5,582 nt of DNA, from the NCBI GenBank assembly GCA_938009055.1, contig CALLIO010000254.1, positions 1-5,582 of the forward strand. The letters are read 5' to 3'. A program made the translations under genes and the position numbers. This DNA comes from an uncultured Altererythrobacter sp. (GTDB taxonomy: Bacteria; Pseudomonadota; Alphaproteobacteria; Sphingomonadales; Sphingomonadaceae). Shown in pieces: positions 5,025-5,582 of this stretch (position 1 is its first letter; each line of letters opens with the position of its first letter). The notes beneath the pieces are model-generated. The model did not search any database. It was given only the letters and a program-made list of their open reading frames with translations, and was not told where the DNA came from.

Positions 5025-5582
5025 TTACGCTTCCTCAGCCATTTCAGCGGCTTTCTTCACCACGTCCTCGATGCCGCCAACCATGTAGAAGGCTTGCTCT
5101 GGAAGGTGATCATATTCGCCTTCAACAACCGCCTTGAACGAGGCGACAGTGTCTTCCAGCTGCACGAACACACCGCTGATACCGGTGAAGACTTCAGCAA
5201 CGTGGAACGGTTGGCTGAGGAACTTCTGGATCTTGCGAGCGCGGGCCACGGTGAGCTTATCTTCTTCCGAAAGCTCGTCCATGCCGAGAATGGCGATGAT
5301 GTCTTGCAGCGACTTATACTTCTGCAAAGTCTCCTGCACCTTACGCGCGGTTTCATAATGCTCTTGGCCAACAACGCGCGGTTCGAGAACGCGTGAAGTT
5401 GAATCGAGCGGGTCAACCGCCGGGTAAATGCCCAGCTCCGAAATTGCGCGGTTCAGCGTGGTCGTTGCGTCCAAGTGAGCAAACGATGTCGCTGGCGCAG
5501 GGTCGGTCAAGTCATCGGCAGGAACGTAAATCGCCTGAACCGAGGTAATTGAACCCTTGGTGGTCGAGGTAATGCGCTCTTG
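5025..5582 (-). CDS. atpD: ATP synthase F1 beta subunit, C-terminal part (cut by window edge)
   Basis: Beta is the catalytic subunit of F1. The window holds the last 185 codons; the start and the P-loop lie past 5582. The fragment opens with QERITSTTKGSITSVQAIYVP, continues DDLTDPAPATSFAHLDATT (23-41) and IYPAVDPLDSTSR (52-64), which includes the adenine-stacking Tyr (Y53). The DELSEED motif (fragment residues 102-108) follows; this is the loop that contacts gamma and transmits torque. It ends with IEDVVKKAAEMAEEA, typical of alphaproteobacterial AtpD. A TTG near 5510 could be mistaken for a start, but the family alignment runs straight through it to the window edge. Identification is firm. 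Confidence 0.98.
   Translation of the reverse strand, partial: QERITSTTKGSITSVQAIYVPADDLTDPAPATSFAHLDATTTLNRAISELGIYPAVDPLDSTSRVLEPRVVGQEHYETARKVQETLQKYKSLQDIIAILGMDELSEEDKLTVARARKIQKFLSQPFHVAEVFTGISGVFVQLEDTVASFKAVVEGEYDHLPEQAFYMVGGIEDVVKKAAEMAEEA

Noticed and set aside
5013..5396. Plus-strand open frame antisense to atpD
   Set aside because: It is opposite the DELSEED region of atpD; the product is low in recognisable pattern and is explained by atpD codon use.

Overview
The window looks like chromosomal DNA of an alphaproteobacterium, most likely Sphingomonadales (Erythrobacteraceae/Sphingomonadaceae). The evidence is the protein flavour of the housekeeping genes: a short 87-residue ATP synthase epsilon subunit, a GlmU with a lysine-rich tail, and a small CWLC-type HNH protein. 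Codon use is moderately GC-rich. This is inference from family resemblance; no search was run. There is no mobile element, CRISPR array, tRNA or rRNA. The base composition and coding style look even across the window.

Layout, left to right. Minus strand: the N-terminal 78 codons of an SDR oxidoreductase (1-234), a 149-nt gap, then gph, phosphoglycolate phosphatase (384-1067). After a 78-nt divergent gap comes a plus-strand run: glmU (1146-2519), a small lipoprotein of an uncharacterised family starting one base after the glmU stop (2521-3144), a small HNH-domain protein (3200-3469), an exported SOUL/heme-binding-like protein (3541-4245) and a small PilZ-like protein (4355-4684). A hairpin with A/T flanks at 4697-4732 separates this run from the convergent minus-strand end of the ATP synthase operon: atpC (4756-5019) and the 3' part of atpD (5025 to the window end).

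How the genes work together. GlmU makes UDP-GlcNAc for peptidoglycan and lipid A. AtpD and AtpC are F1 subunits of the proton-driven ATP synthase. Gph removes 2-phosphoglycolate. The lipoprotein, HNH, SOUL and PilZ-like genes are accessory genes with no obvious shared pathway. The glmU-lipoprotein junction is tight enough to suggest co-transcription and perhaps translational coupling.

I do not see a new multi-gene system here. The points worth a second look are small: an A AAA AAG slippery heptamer in the GlmU lysine tail, a tandem repeat of the KIAMTxPVLQD motif in the SOUL protein, a PilZ-like protein whose c-di-GMP residues appear degenerate, a one-domain epsilon subunit, an HNH protein with His at the usual Asn position, and an Asp at +2 of the lipoprotein.
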